Part shown: in pieces, positions 52,612 through 61,623 of the stretch
Numbering within the stretch: the stretch's first letter is position 1
How the letters are laid out: the number at the start of each line of letters is the position of its first letter
Assembly: GCA_944392595.1 (NCBI GenBank)
Contig: CALXXD010000004.1
Span: forward strand, 1 to 64,000
Direction of reading: 5' to 3'
Length of the DNA: 64,000 nt
DNA from: an uncultured Alphaproteobacteria bacterium
GTDB lineage: Bacteria; Pseudomonadota; Alphaproteobacteria; Rs-D84
Notes under the pieces: model-generated
Told to the model about the DNA's origin: nothing
Databases searched by the model: none
What the model saw: the letters and a program-made list of their open reading frames with translations, nothing else
Position numbers and translations under genes: made by a program

Positions 52612-52816
52612 CCCACATACGCCGTACGATAATTTGAAAATCGATTATAATTTTTATAAATTTTTTATCTCAAATACTTTTTTCAATGGTATAAGAATAA
52701 GCACTACCCACGGCACATACAACAACAAACAGAAAATTTGATAAAACAACAGCGAAACCATTTTTACATTGTTTTTTGGGCGATATGTGATACTTTTCGA
52801 AAAAAGGAGCCCCAAC

Positions 52817-53164
52817 ATGCCGCAACAGACCAACCCCTCTGACTATCTGAACAAAATTGTATCTGTTGTTATGGACAGGCCATTGGGCACAAAGCACCCC
52901 AAACATGGCTTTGTGTACGAAGTAAATTACGGCTATATTCCAAACACAGTTTCTGGTGACGGCGAAGAGCTTGACGCATATGTTTTAGGCATAGACAAAC
53001 CACTAAAAGAATTCACAGGACGTTGTGTAGCAATTATTCACCGTACAAACGATAACGATGATAAACTGATAGTTGTTCCGGACGGCTTAAAGATAACAAA
53101 CCAATTCATAGAACAAAAAACTAAATTCCAAGAACAATGGTTCAAACATGAGATTATTAGATAG
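52817..53164 (+). CDS. Inorganic pyrophosphatase-like protein (short)
   Basis: 115 aa from the ATG at 52817 (AAAAGGAG ribosome site), about 60 residues shorter than bacterial family I PPase. It keeps VVMDRPLGTKHPKHGFVYEVNYGYIPNTVSGDGEELDAYVLG (motif positions ~17-58 only in part), which contains the E-x-NYGY and D-G-D/E-E-x-D-A type core. The C-terminal strands of PPase are missing, so it may hydrolyse another phosphoanhydride. Confidence 0.72.
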   Translation: MPQQTNPSDYLNKIVSVVMDRPLGTKHPKHGFVYEVNYGYIPNTVSGDGEELDAYVLGIDKPLKEFTGRCVAIIHRTNDNDDKLIVVPDGLKITNQFIEQKTKFQEQWFKHEIIR

Positions 53165-53197
53165 TCTTACATAAAAATTAAAATTACGAAACCTATC

Positions 53198-53494
53198 TTA
53201 CCGCGCTTTATATTTATCACAAAGTGTCGCTATTTTACGTGCTGCACGCATCATCTCGCTGTGGAATCGTTTTAACTCATACGTAGAAACGCAATTTTCT
53301 TCTTTTTCAGATATTTTCCACGTACCATCTTTACATAAAAACTCTTTTATTTGTTCACCACCTATGGTTGGGCAAGCCACCCTTTTTTCATCTTCATCAT
53401 AATAGACATCAAAACCGAACTTACAATGTTCTTCACACCCCGTACAAAAATCGCAAACATCCGTATTTATTTTCTTTTCCTGCGTGAATCCCAT
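53198..53494 (-). CDS. Unknown cysteine-containing protein (98 aa)
   Basis: Contains CDFCTGCEEHCKFG near the N terminus, a cluster of four cysteines that could bind zinc or an iron-sulfur centre, and two more Cys later. The C-terminal half is helical and basic. AAGG precedes the ATG. No family recognised. Confidence 0.6.
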   Translation of the reverse strand: MGFTQEKKINTDVCDFCTGCEEHCKFGFDVYYDEDEKRVACPTIGGEQIKEFLCKDGTWKISEKEENCVSTYELKRFHSEMMRAARKIATLCDKYKAR

Positions 53495-53587
53495 ATTTTT
53501 ACCTTTTTTTTCAAAAAAATATTACAAATACGTACATTTGTCAACTCAAAAACGCCCTACATCTCAAATTGACTGTCATAAAATGTC

Positions 53588-53669
53588 ATATCTGAAATTT
53601 GGGCGGATTTGGCAATTGTAAAATCACATACCGTGCATTTTTGAATATAAAACCCCGCATTTTCGGCGC
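53588..53669. repeat. Imperfect repeat A, copy 1
   Basis: Shares ATATCTGAAATTTGGG, GGATTTGGC, AAAATCACAT and GCATTTTTGAATATAAAA blocks in order with 61344-61420. Copy 2 lies between the kinase gene and tRNA-Pro(TGG). Confidence 0.8.
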
Positions 53670-53692
53670 AAGCAGCATATTTTAATCGGGGC

Positions 53693-53841
53693 GAATCCGA
53701 GTATATGAGAACAAGCGTCAGCGCCGTTCGAATAACTACGAGGATACCCACAGGCATAAGCCGAGGGAATCCGAGTATATAAGAACAAGCCCTGCGCAGT
53801 TCGCATAAATACGAGGATACACGCAGGTCGCAACGCGACCG
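53693..53841. repeat. Two tandem 74-bp imperfect repeats
   Basis: Units at 53693-53766 and 53767-53841. Both start GAATCCGAGTATAT and share AGAACAAGC and TACGAGGATAC in the same register. Confidence 0.8.
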
Positions 53842-54510
53842 AGTGAAAGATTCTCCCCCCCCCCCCAACAAACCGCCGTTTGTCATTTGAATCCGCACGC
53901 GTCGCCAAAAAAATTAAAACCGCCGCATTTGCGACGGTTTGAATTTTCTGGTCGGGATTGTTTTATCAACGGTATTCTGCATCCATTACAAATCCCTGAT
54001 ACACACGAAATTTCAGGGAATCCATCTCAAAAACCGCCATTTTCCGCCATAAAAACACACCCTTGCCTAAAATTAACAGGGAATAATTTGATAAAAACAA
54101 GGAACGACCCAACAACATCAAGGAAACACAACGAAAAAATCTTGCAAAATCAATGCACTTTGCTAGATCATCATCAACAAAGCACCATATTATTTATAAT
54201 AGCAACACTTATCGCACCATTATTTTTTAACCACACAAAACCAAATTTTACTCCAAAAAAAGCAATATTTTTACACAATTTTACAAAAATAGAGCATCGC
54301 TTTTTAGCGACGCTGTTTTATTAAAATCTAAGCGCTTTCAGCATACTATATGTAAAATTCTTATACATAGTTCTGGCGCACTTTTCACATCGAACTACCG
54401 ATTGATTGCTGCAACAAGCACTTACATAAGATTGCAAAACAAAAACATTGTTGAAAATGCGCGTTTTAGTGCTAGTATATCAGTATATAATCCAACAAAA
54501 AATAAAAAAC

Positions 54511-55668
54511 ATGCTGTTACGTAATAATTTATTTAATTTTGATAGACCACAAAATTTTGATACAATGCCTGTATCAAAGCTCATGAAGGGGCTTGTTTTC
54601 GATTTTGATGACATGTATATTCCATTTTTTACACCGATTGGTACCTCTATGCTAAATAATGTAGAAAACGTTTTTAGAACCAATTTAGAACAAGTCAATT
54701 CATATGAAATACAAATACCATTGATTATGAGCAACGCTTCTTTGCAAACAGGACAAGAAGTAGGTTCTCTGTTCGAAAGAAAAATTATGCGGCTATCTGG
54801 CAAAATGTCTGAATACCATCTTATGACGTCTCCGGAAATGGTGTTTATTAATCTTTTTGCCAAAAATGGCATCGATTCGAATTCCATGCCTATAAAATAT
54901 CATTATATATCTAATATTTTTCGTGATATGCCGGATCCTAAGCACATATTACGAACAAAACAAATACGCATAATTGGCGGGGTGGCTTTTGATAAAAACG
55001 CACAAACACGCCAATTAACCGAAAATCAACTGACAGAAGCATTACGCAAATCTTTGGTAGATTTTAAAATCCCTTTCCATACAGAACGTTTCGCTAATGG
55101 TGCATCAAGTGAATTTTTTTATCTAAACTCCAAGGAAAATGAAACTTATATGATTCCAAGTCTTGATCCAAACAATAGAACAAAATCTATCAGTCTTGGT
55201 ATGATTTACGATTATAGTGCAGAATGTCCAAACGATTTTTTACACATAGACCCTCTTACAAAGCTTGCTTCTAAAACATTTGTTACCTCATATGCTTTTG
55301 GACTTCAGAGAGTATTGTATGTTATTATGGATCATTATAGAGACAACAAAGGCTTTAATTTACCTGCTAATATTCGCCCCTACGACGTTGTTTTTATTTC
55401 AAGCAAAGAAAATATGGAACTTGTCAAAAAAATGACATCTGACTTATCCAATGCGGGCATAACGACATGCATTGACAATATATTTGGTCGGGCACATACA
55501 AAGCGTATGGACAATGCGGACTATATCGGTGCCGGCATAAAAACCGTTATACGAAATAATACTTTATCTGCTTTTGACAGATCAGGAAATTTGCACATCA
55601 AAACATCCGACCCCCAAGAAGTCATAAATACAATTATTGGAATGATAAAACAACAGAGAATAAAATGA
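54511..55668 (+). CDS. Class II aminoacyl-tRNA synthetase-like protein (ProRS/ThrRS type)
   Basis: 385 aa from the ATG at 54511. The class IIa core is recognisable: motif 1 region YEIQIPLIMSNASLQTG (~65-81), a substrate loop YHLMTSPEM (~102-110), motif 2 IFRDMPDPKHILRTKQIRI (~136-154) and motif 3 FGLQRVL (~263-269). An HGTP anticodon-binding domain follows (RPYDVVFISSKENMELVKK, DNADYIGAGIKTVI). It is much shorter than ProRS or ThrRS and lacks editing domains. The downstream gene overlaps by 4 nt. It may charge a small molecule or carrier, act as a resistant paralog, or be a tRNA-binding regulator. Amino acid specificity not assignable. Confidence 0.8.
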   Translation: MLLRNNLFNFDRPQNFDTMPVSKLMKGLVFDFDDMYIPFFTPIGTSMLNNVENVFRTNLEQVNSYEIQIPLIMSNASLQTGQEVGSLFERKIMRLSGKMSEYHLMTSPEMVFINLFAKNGIDSNSMPIKYHYISNIFRDMPDPKHILRTKQIRIIGGVAFDKNAQTRQLTENQLTEALRKSLVDFKIPFHTERFANGASSEFFYLNSKENETYMIPSLDPNNRTKSISLGMIYDYSAECPNDFLHIDPLTKLASKTFVTSYAFGLQRVLYVIMDHYRDNKGFNLPANIRPYDVVFISSKENMELVKKMTSDLSNAGITTCIDNIFGRAHTKRMDNADYIGAGIKTVIRNNTLSAFDRSGNLHIKTSDPQEVINTIIGMIKQQRIK

Positions 55669-56909
55669 ATATCCCCGAAAGACTTTCAAAATATATAGTC
55701 AGCATAGAACCATATAAAGCGGCATGGCATGATATGGAACTTGGCTTTGTAGATATACGTAAATTATTAAATCTATCTGATGATCAGCTTGAAGTTATTG
55801 AAAAACACGGGCTATTTAAAGACAACAAAAAAAGAACTTGCAGATATATAACAAACAGATCCACACCGCTTACCGTGGACGAGGTTATTGCATTGGTAAC
55901 AGGCAATTTTATAGAACACAAGAATAAACGCCACAACAGAAATACAAATTATGAGATTAATTGGAAAGTTGTCTATGAACGCAGACTGTTAGAGGATTTT
56001 TCGGTACCTGCACTACCTGTCGTACCTCTTGACAAAGTGCAGCACCTGCCCCCATATCACAAACATTTTCCAATTCACTTGATTCAACGTTTATCAGAAA
56101 TGCCAAGCGTACAGTATAACAATATCTTTGAGAGAAAACTTATTTGGAATCCATATTTAAACACCGAAAGATTTGGACATGACTGGGTAAAAAACAAAGA
56201 ATTTGTTCATAATCCAAAAAAAATAAACGTTCATAAAAGTTGCTTTGGTTACAACAAAGAAACGAAACGTACAGAACGCTTCATGGACTCTGCTTTGGGA
56301 TACGATTTTTGGAATCAGGTTTTTTGGTTAGCGCGCTTATCTCCTGAAAAATGGCGTAAAATAGAACGATATAACTTATTAATGTTTTCTGCTTATGATA
56401 TGTCTTGTTATATGAATCTAGATGACAAAACACTAGAAAAACTTGTGCGCAAGGCCATGTTCAGACACGTTCACTATGCTTTTTCTCGAAACGTTTGGAA
56501 CGTTACTTTAAGACTGGATATTCTGGACGATTTAGCCATCAGAAAATATGGGAAACTGTTTGAAGATATACAGCACTATAAAAAAGCACAAGAGTTAAAA
56601 CAACAAGCCATGCACATATCGTTAGGATGGGGCAATAATTCTGAAGAGCATGTAAAAAATGAATTGGCGCCAACCATGATACCCAAATCCACATGTATAG
56701 AAATCCTGTCAAAATATGGTATTAATTGGACGGAAACCATATCTGAACTATCATTAAAAAAACAATATTGGAAAGTTAGCGCAAAACTTCACCCAGATAA
56801 AGCAAAGCCATCAAATGCAACAGAACAAGAAGCAAAATTCAAAGAGCTGACCTTGGCTGTTAACACACTAAGAAAATACATGTCTATGAACAACACTAAA
56901 AGAAGATAA
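55665..56909 (+). CDS. Unknown protein with C-terminal J-domain-like segment
   Basis: 414 aa, basic, Trp/Tyr/His-rich. Overlaps the synthetase-like gene (ATGA), so the two are coupled. The last ~60 residues (YWKVSAKLHPDKAKPSN, then KFKELTLAVNTLRKYM) match helices II-III of a DnaJ J domain with the HPD motif near residue 376-378, suggesting recruitment of DnaK. The first ~330 residues are not recognised and show no membrane segment. Confidence 0.68.
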   Translation: MNIPERLSKYIVSIEPYKAAWHDMELGFVDIRKLLNLSDDQLEVIEKHGLFKDNKKRTCRYITNRSTPLTVDEVIALVTGNFIEHKNKRHNRNTNYEINWKVVYERRLLEDFSVPALPVVPLDKVQHLPPYHKHFPIHLIQRLSEMPSVQYNNIFERKLIWNPYLNTERFGHDWVKNKEFVHNPKKINVHKSCFGYNKETKRTERFMDSALGYDFWNQVFWLARLSPEKWRKIERYNLLMFSAYDMSCYMNLDDKTLEKLVRKAMFRHVHYAFSRNVWNVTLRLDILDDLAIRKYGKLFEDIQHYKKAQELKQQAMHISLGWGNNSEEHVKNELAPTMIPKSTCIEILSKYGINWTETISELSLKKQYWKVSAKLHPDKAKPSNATEQEAKFKELTLAVNTLRKYMSMNNTKRR

Positions 56910-56923
56910 AAGCCCCACTCATT

Positions 56924-57493
56924 TCAAACAACTGTTTCTATGTACAAATCCTGATGTGTCGTTCTTTCTGGATGCCACATTATACATTTTATAAGTCCAT
57001 CATTTGACGACACAGCTTCAATCACCCCCTCATATACCGCATCTATTTTTAGCCCCTCGCCCAATTTATCAACCGCATAACCATGATATGAATTTACTAT
57101 CAATCCCAAATTATTTATCTTTATGAAATGATTAACCCTGACATGACCATCAACCTTTTTGAGCGTGCCACCAAAATACTCGTTTACCACTTGCATTCCC
57201 CGACATATCGCCAAGACCGGTATTTTATTTTTGATAGCATAATCCAACAAGGACTTTTCAAAAACATCTCTTAAATGATTACTATCACTACTTTCTACTG
57301 AATTCAAACTATTTCCACCCGACAGAATTAACAGTCCAAAGTCAAACTCCTGGGGTCGTTGCTTATATGATATTGGCATTATTCTAATACCATATCTAGC
57401 AGCAAAATCATACCAGGCAGAATCTAATGATTCTCTAATTTCGTTACGTTGTTCATCCTTGGTTATAATTTGAGTTATTATAGCTGTTTTCAT
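56924..57493 (-). CDS. Class I glutamine amidotransferase-like (peptidase C26) protein
   Basis: 189 aa. The nucleophile elbow LAICRGMQVVNEYFGG with its Cys, HVRVNH, and the C-terminal WHPERTTHQD containing the catalytic His are those of the C26/gamma-glutamyl-GABA hydrolase group (PuuD-like). Last gene of a minus-strand row behind the S66 peptidase and the broken aminotransferase. Substrate unknown. Confidence 0.85.
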   Translation of the reverse strand: MKTAIITQIITKDEQRNEIRESLDSAWYDFAARYGIRIMPISYKQRPQEFDFGLLILSGGNSLNSVESSDSNHLRDVFEKSLLDYAIKNKIPVLAICRGMQVVNEYFGGTLKKVDGHVRVNHFIKINNLGLIVNSYHGYAVDKLGEGLKIDAVYEGVIEAVSSNDGLIKCIMWHPERTTHQDLYIETVV

Positions 57494-57530
57494 GTTATTA
57501 CCCTTAACGTCTTGTTTAATGCGTCTATTT

Positions 57531-58256
57531 CTATTGTGTTTGCATTATCTGTCGAACACCGAAATAAGTTCCTATGCTTTCTATGATAGGTGCATATGTT
57601 GGTGTAAAAACAACCCAATCTTTTTGTACATTCGTAGTTTTTTTTATAAACGACAGTATCGCATCTAATCCATGAGTTCCCCCCATTACAACGGCTACAT
57701 TGTTGTAATTTATAAATCCAGCATCCCAGCGTTTTCTTTCTTGTTCTGCAATAAAAACACGCGTATCAATATATCCTAATGAATCTGAATACCCAAACCA
57801 GTTATGTTTATTTGCAACATCTATCGCAACATTAACAATCGCAGGAGGTGAAAAATATTGCGGATCGTCCACCCCGCGACTTAAAAATAGGATATCATCA
57901 TTATATAAGCTGCCATATGTGTCATAACGAAAAAAACAATCAAATACTTCTTTTTTATTTGCTTCTGGAATGTTATTAAAATTTTGAATTGATATATTTT
58001 TTCGCCATTTTTCTGTCTCTTTAGATAAGATTTTTTTTAGACCTATACTTTCAAATTTTTTATCTGATTTGCCACTCAATACCATCTTGTCCCGACATTT
58101 TAAGCTAGGGCGTTTTATAGCAATGATGTCGTTCAACCTACTTAACGATTTATCAATCGCGCTTTTTATAAAACGATCTCCGCTATAGGAGTCGTCTAAC
58201 ACTGACCTTAATGCCTTGTATTCTTTTTTTAACAAAACAGCTTTCCGTAACAACAT
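57531..58256 (-). pseudogene. Truncated PLP-dependent aminotransferase (N-terminal part only)
   Basis: 241 aa. Residues ~120-235 match the first part of fold-type I aminotransferases (LSRGVDDPQYFSPPAIV, YSDSLGYIDTRVFIAEQE, VVMGGTHGLDAILSFI, WVVFTPTYAPI). The protein stops soon after and has no PLP-binding lysine region. No continuation is seen in the 37 bp before the next gene. The N-terminal ~115 residues are an unusual addition. It may be a broken gene, or a reused fragment. It starts one base after the S66 peptidase stop. Confidence 0.65.
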
Positions 58257-58257
58257 A

Positions 58258-59310
58258 CTACATTACTGCGTTTTCCAATATGGAAAATGTTTTATTGTCA
58301 ACATCTATCTTTGCCATTGTACCATATGGTATCAAAAACATTGGATCCGTATGACCAAAATCAAGATTTGAAACAATTGGTATGTCTAGATTATTTTCTG
58401 TTTTTACAACTTGCAAGACCGCATCCGCATACTTATCCAGCTCGTCTACCGACACGTTTGCGGGCCGCCCAATAACGATACCATTAAGACGCTCTAAAAC
58501 GCCAGTAGCCGCATAGTTTCTCATCCATCTAACGACATAATCAGCAGGAGGAGCTTCTTCACATGTTTCTATAAAAAATATTGCACCATCATACGTATCT
58601 AAGGAAGGCCACACTTTCGTTCCTTTTAACATCTCCATTACTTCCAGGCTACCACCAATTAAACGACCTGTAACAGTTCCTTGACCATTGATAAACTTGA
58701 AACCTTGCGATTCTTTTATTTGTCTTTTTACACTCTGATTTGCAGGATCTTTCCACGGCAATTCTTCATCTGTCCAACCATTCATATTAGGCTTAATTTC
58801 ACCTATTTCAAAGGTAGAAAACAAAGTCTTGTATACAGAATCTTTAAAATAATCGAACATGCCCCCATTTTCTGAAAATCCACCACACATCATGCAGGGT
58901 CCATAAAAAGGCTGAACACCTGCCGACAAAAACGCATAGTGCAAAACGGTATTGTCGGAATAACCTAATAGTATTTTTGGATTATTGCGTATTAGATCAA
59001 AATCTATATACGGCAACATTCTGATAGAATCGTCACCCCCTATCATGGGAATAATCGCTTTTACATCTTTATTAGTTAACGCCCAATGCAAATCATCAAC
59101 ACGTTTTTTGGGGTTGTAAAAATTTTCTTCCGCGCTTATTAACGTATTTGGCGCTTCAACAACTTTTAAGCCAAACTCTTCTTCCAACTGTTTCTTGCCT
59201 GCCAAATAACGTTCTGGATATACAGAAGCCCCCGCCCATGAAGGAGAGATTACAGCAACAGTATCTCCAGGTTCCAATTTTGTGGGTTTTATTAAGTCTG
59301 ATAGTATCAT
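58258..59310 (-). CDS. S66 family serine peptidase (LD-carboxypeptidase / MccF-like)
   Basis: 350 aa with GGGGG before the ATG. AVISPSWAGASVYPERYLAGKKQLEE at the start, the nucleophile region IPMIGGDDSIRMLPYID, ILLGYSDNTVLHYAF and IGGSLEVMEML with the Glu-His relay. The S66 family includes peptidoglycan LD-carboxypeptidase and the MccF immunity enzyme, which cleaves the amide of aminoacyl-nucleotide antibiotics. The length (350 versus about 300 for LdcA) and the TEEAPPADY-type insertion TCEEAPPADYVVRW are nearer MccF in my judgement. Confidence 0.82.
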   Translation of the reverse strand: MILSDLIKPTKLEPGDTVAVISPSWAGASVYPERYLAGKKQLEEEFGLKVVEAPNTLISAEENFYNPKKRVDDLHWALTNKDVKAIIPMIGGDDSIRMLPYIDFDLIRNNPKILLGYSDNTVLHYAFLSAGVQPFYGPCMMCGGFSENGGMFDYFKDSVYKTLFSTFEIGEIKPNMNGWTDEELPWKDPANQSVKRQIKESQGFKFINGQGTVTGRLIGGSLEVMEMLKGTKVWPSLDTYDGAIFFIETCEEAPPADYVVRWMRNYAATGVLERLNGIVIGRPANVSVDELDKYADAVLQVVKTENNLDIPIVSNLDFGHTDPMFLIPYGTMAKIDVDNKTFSILENAVM

Positions 59311-59516
59311 TACAACCCCCTTACATAGGATTTAATTTTGATAAAACCTTTTTATCAATGCACTCACTTTACAATAAAAAAGCAGATCACTTCAAGAAAA
59401 AACGGACTTATTCAAATAAAGTACTTATCGCCTACACACACAAATTTCATTTCCAATCTTGAAATAATCACTCAAAATCCGCCAAATATAAATCAAATGG
59501 CCGCAATATAAAGTAG

Positions 59517-60287
59517 CTACATCTGAGATTTAAGCACACTACCACAACATTTTTTATACTTCTTGCCACTACCACATGGACATTTTTCATTAACGCCTAT
59601 CTTTCTTGGTTTGTCTGAGTCCGGCCACTCCCTATCAAACAAATGATTCCAATCACTAATTTTTTGTCTAAACACACCCTGCTTTATTCTTTCAGAATTC
59701 CAATATTCCTGCTCTGTTTGCGGCCAATCTTTAAATTCTGCATAAACCATATCTGTACCCGAAACGCGTCTATGTTTAGGTGGCTCAATAGCAATTCCAA
59801 CTATTTTATCAATATGCACATTTTCTTCCGTGCATTTAGCTTTCGCAAAATGAGCATAACACTCCAACATATTTCTTCTAGCATCTATATAATCCTGAAA
59901 ATCACTAAATCTTATACTATCAACTTGCAAGAAAATATATAACAACCCCTGAGTTACACGTGACATAAAAGCCGTCATACGTATTTGATCCTGTTCGCAC
60001 CTATCTATAGCACCTAACATAGCATTAGAAAATATACGCCTAGAAAGTCGGTCCTCCATCGCCATATACCGCAATAATACATCTTTATCACTCGGTTGTG
60101 ATTGATAAACTATCTCCGTAATACCGTTCAAAACACAATACGAAATATCTCGTAATAACTCATCCCAAAAATAACTTTGTCTATCGGCAGCGATTTTAGA
60201 CAAATAATCTCGACCTTGATTCAACGCCCCCCAATCTTCTTCTAAAAACAAACAACCATCGCAATTTTTTTCATCTTCGGATAACAA
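59517..60287 (-). CDS. SEC-C motif protein
   Basis: 256 aa. The C terminus carries NEKCPCGSGKKYKKCCG, a SEC-C zinc motif known from SecA tails and many small proteins. The N-terminal ~220 residues are helical and unrecognised. The only start in reach is a TTG at 60287, inside the 62-bp repeat copy 2, so the 5' end may have been altered by the repeat. Upstream in-frame codons run into a stop. Confidence 0.7.
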   Translation of the reverse strand: MLSEDEKNCDGCLFLEEDWGALNQGRDYLSKIAADRQSYFWDELLRDISYCVLNGITEIVYQSQPSDKDVLLRYMAMEDRLSRRIFSNAMLGAIDRCEQDQIRMTAFMSRVTQGLLYIFLQVDSIRFSDFQDYIDARRNMLECYAHFAKAKCTEENVHIDKIVGIAIEPPKHRRVSGTDMVYAEFKDWPQTEQEYWNSERIKQGVFRQKISDWNHLFDREWPDSDKPRKIGVNEKCPCGSGKKYKKCCGSVLKSQM

Positions 60288-60342
60288 AAAAACATGTTAA
60301 AATCTATTTATTTTCACCACACAAAATCGACTAAAACACATA
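60281..60342. repeat. 62-bp exact direct repeat, copy 2
   Basis: Identical to 50156-50217. It overlaps the presumed start of the SEC-C gene. Confidence 0.92.
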
Positions 60343-60373
60343 CGGCGCGCAATAAAAAACAGGATTTTTATTC

Positions 60374-61252
60374 TTACTGTGGTAAAGACAAACACAATTT
60401 CAATTTTTTTATGTTGTTATCTGGCGATTTATGATTTTGTAAATCTTCTTGTATATTACACATCATGTTTATAACAGATTGAAACTGTTGCCGTATCGGT
60501 AAAAATTGGTCTCCATTATCACCGTATCCTGTTAAGATATCCTTTGCACCAGTTCCATAATAATAATGCATATCACGAGCAGGTTCCGCATAATGCGCGG
60601 CCCCGAAATCAATCAATCCAGTTATTCTTTTTGATTCACAATCAAATATCATATTTCCAAAATGTAAATCGCAATGCACAAAAACAGGTGTCGCGGGATA
60701 TTCAGATGAGATTTGTTTATATTTCTCAGCTAAATTATCAGCACTATTTATAATATCTTTTGGCAATGCTTTTCTAACATTGAAATCACAATATTTATTA
60801 AAAGCATCTAAATTATCAATATATGTTTCAACGTTCCTGTTAAGCCATACATAATCAGATGGTGCACAATCATGCAGATTGCGCATAATTCTGCCTATTT
60901 GCTGCAATATATCAGACTTAGTCTTTTCATCAAAAGAATCATGCAATTCTTGAGTATATGTTATACCGTTAAGGAAACTTTCACCAATGATATATTTACC
61001 ATCAATGCTATTGCCACTGTATAATATTTCAGGTATACGAACACACAATTTATTGGCTAAATGTTGTAAAATCTTTACTTCTTTATCTTGGTCGTTCATA
61101 TATTCGTCTTCAAGTTTTGGAATTTTAAAAACAATTTTATCATTAACTAAACACGCATAGGCATACTTGCCATCACCCAGAATCGAAAAATTATTTATAG
61201 ATAGTCCTGGGAAAGTAGTTTGAATAATATTTTTTAACTGTTTTATGTCCAT
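60374..61252 (-). CDS. Phosphotransferase enzyme family protein (APH-like kinase)
   Basis: 292 aa from the ATG at 61252. VFKIPKLE has the ATP-binding Lys, FVHCDLHFGNMIFD the HxDxxxxN catalytic loop, and GLIDFGAAHYAEPARDM the metal-binding DFG-like motif. This is the aminoglycoside/choline/homoserine kinase fold. The substrate cannot be told from sequence. It ends near the tRNA-Pro(TGG) flank. Confidence 0.85.
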   Translation of the reverse strand: MDIKQLKNIIQTTFPGLSINNFSILGDGKYAYACLVNDKIVFKIPKLEDEYMNDQDKEVKILQHLANKLCVRIPEILYSGNSIDGKYIIGESFLNGITYTQELHDSFDEKTKSDILQQIGRIMRNLHDCAPSDYVWLNRNVETYIDNLDAFNKYCDFNVRKALPKDIINSADNLAEKYKQISSEYPATPVFVHCDLHFGNMIFDCESKRITGLIDFGAAHYAEPARDMHYYYGTGAKDILTGYGDNGDQFLPIRQQFQSVINMMCNIQEDLQNHKSPDNNIKKLKLCLSLPQ

Positions 61253-61343
61253 ATCGGTTATTATATATGGTGCCAACAAAGAGTCAAACAAAACATCACC
61301 AGACAATAATCATCTGAACGGAGAATTACACAGTCATAAGATA

Positions 61344-61420
61344 ATATCTGAAATTTGGGTGGATTTGGCGTTCTTAAAATCACATGCATTTTTGAATATA
61401 AAATCCCGCGTTTTCGGCGC
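61344..61420. repeat. Imperfect repeat A, copy 2
   Basis: Related to 53588-53669. Directly precedes the terminator of tRNA-Pro(TGG). Confidence 0.8.
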
Positions 61421-61426
61421 TATACA

Positions 61427-61450
61427 CGATTAAAGCCGTGGATAACCACG
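61427..61450 (-). terminator. Terminator after tRNA-Pro(TGG)
   Basis: AAAGCCGTGG ATAA CCACGGCTTT, a perfect 10-bp stem. The hairpin near 53918-53941 has a similar shape in the same relative place. Confidence 0.75.
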
Positions 61451-61464
61451 GCTTTCCTTATTTC

Positions 61465-61541
61465 TGGTCGGGGCGAAAGGATTCGAACCTTCGACACCTT
61501 GGTCCCAAACCAAGTACTCTACCAGACTGAGCTACGCCCCG
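61465..61541 (-). tRNA. tRNA-Pro (anticodon TGG)
   Basis: 77 nt with encoded CCA. The acceptor stem is CGGGGCG/CGCCCCG. The anticodon stem CTTGG/CCAAG closes loop TTTGGGA, giving TGG. The gene marks the right edge of the accessory region. Confidence 0.95.
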
Positions 61542-61587
61542 AAACAGGGGGAATTATATCAAGATTTTTAATAATTGCAAATTTTTC

Positions 61588-61616
61588 TTGTCTGATTGAC
61601 GTAAAATTTTTACAAT
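61588..61616 (+). promoter_or_regulatory. Promoter giving a leaderless start for the gene at 61624
   Basis: TTGTCT at 61588-61593, 17-nt spacer, TACAAT at 61611-61616. The expected start site falls at the adjacent ATGs 61621/61624. Confidence 0.5.
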
Positions 61617-61623
61617 ATAAATG

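Larger units (their letters stand above)
53495..54447. other. Gene-free region with repeats, a C12 tract and a tRNA-Pro-flank duplicate
   Basis: About 950 bp. It contains repeat A (53588-53669, similar to 61344-61420), two tandem 74-bp units, a run of 12 C (53855-53866), a terminator-like hairpin (AAACCG...CGGTTT near 53918-53941) and TTTCTGGTCGGG (53945-53956), which matches the tRNA-Pro 3' flank at 61461. An open frame at 53887-54324 has no ribosome site and I do not count it. Confidence 0.6.

Noticed and set aside
53693-53841. Tandem 74-bp units as the start of a CRISPR-like array
   Set aside because: Only two units, no unique spacers, divergence spread throughout the unit.
53887-54324. 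145-codon open frame on the plus strand
   Set aside because: It runs through a terminator-like hairpin and repeat-derived sequence, has no ribosome site, and its product is low-complexity without a recognisable fold.
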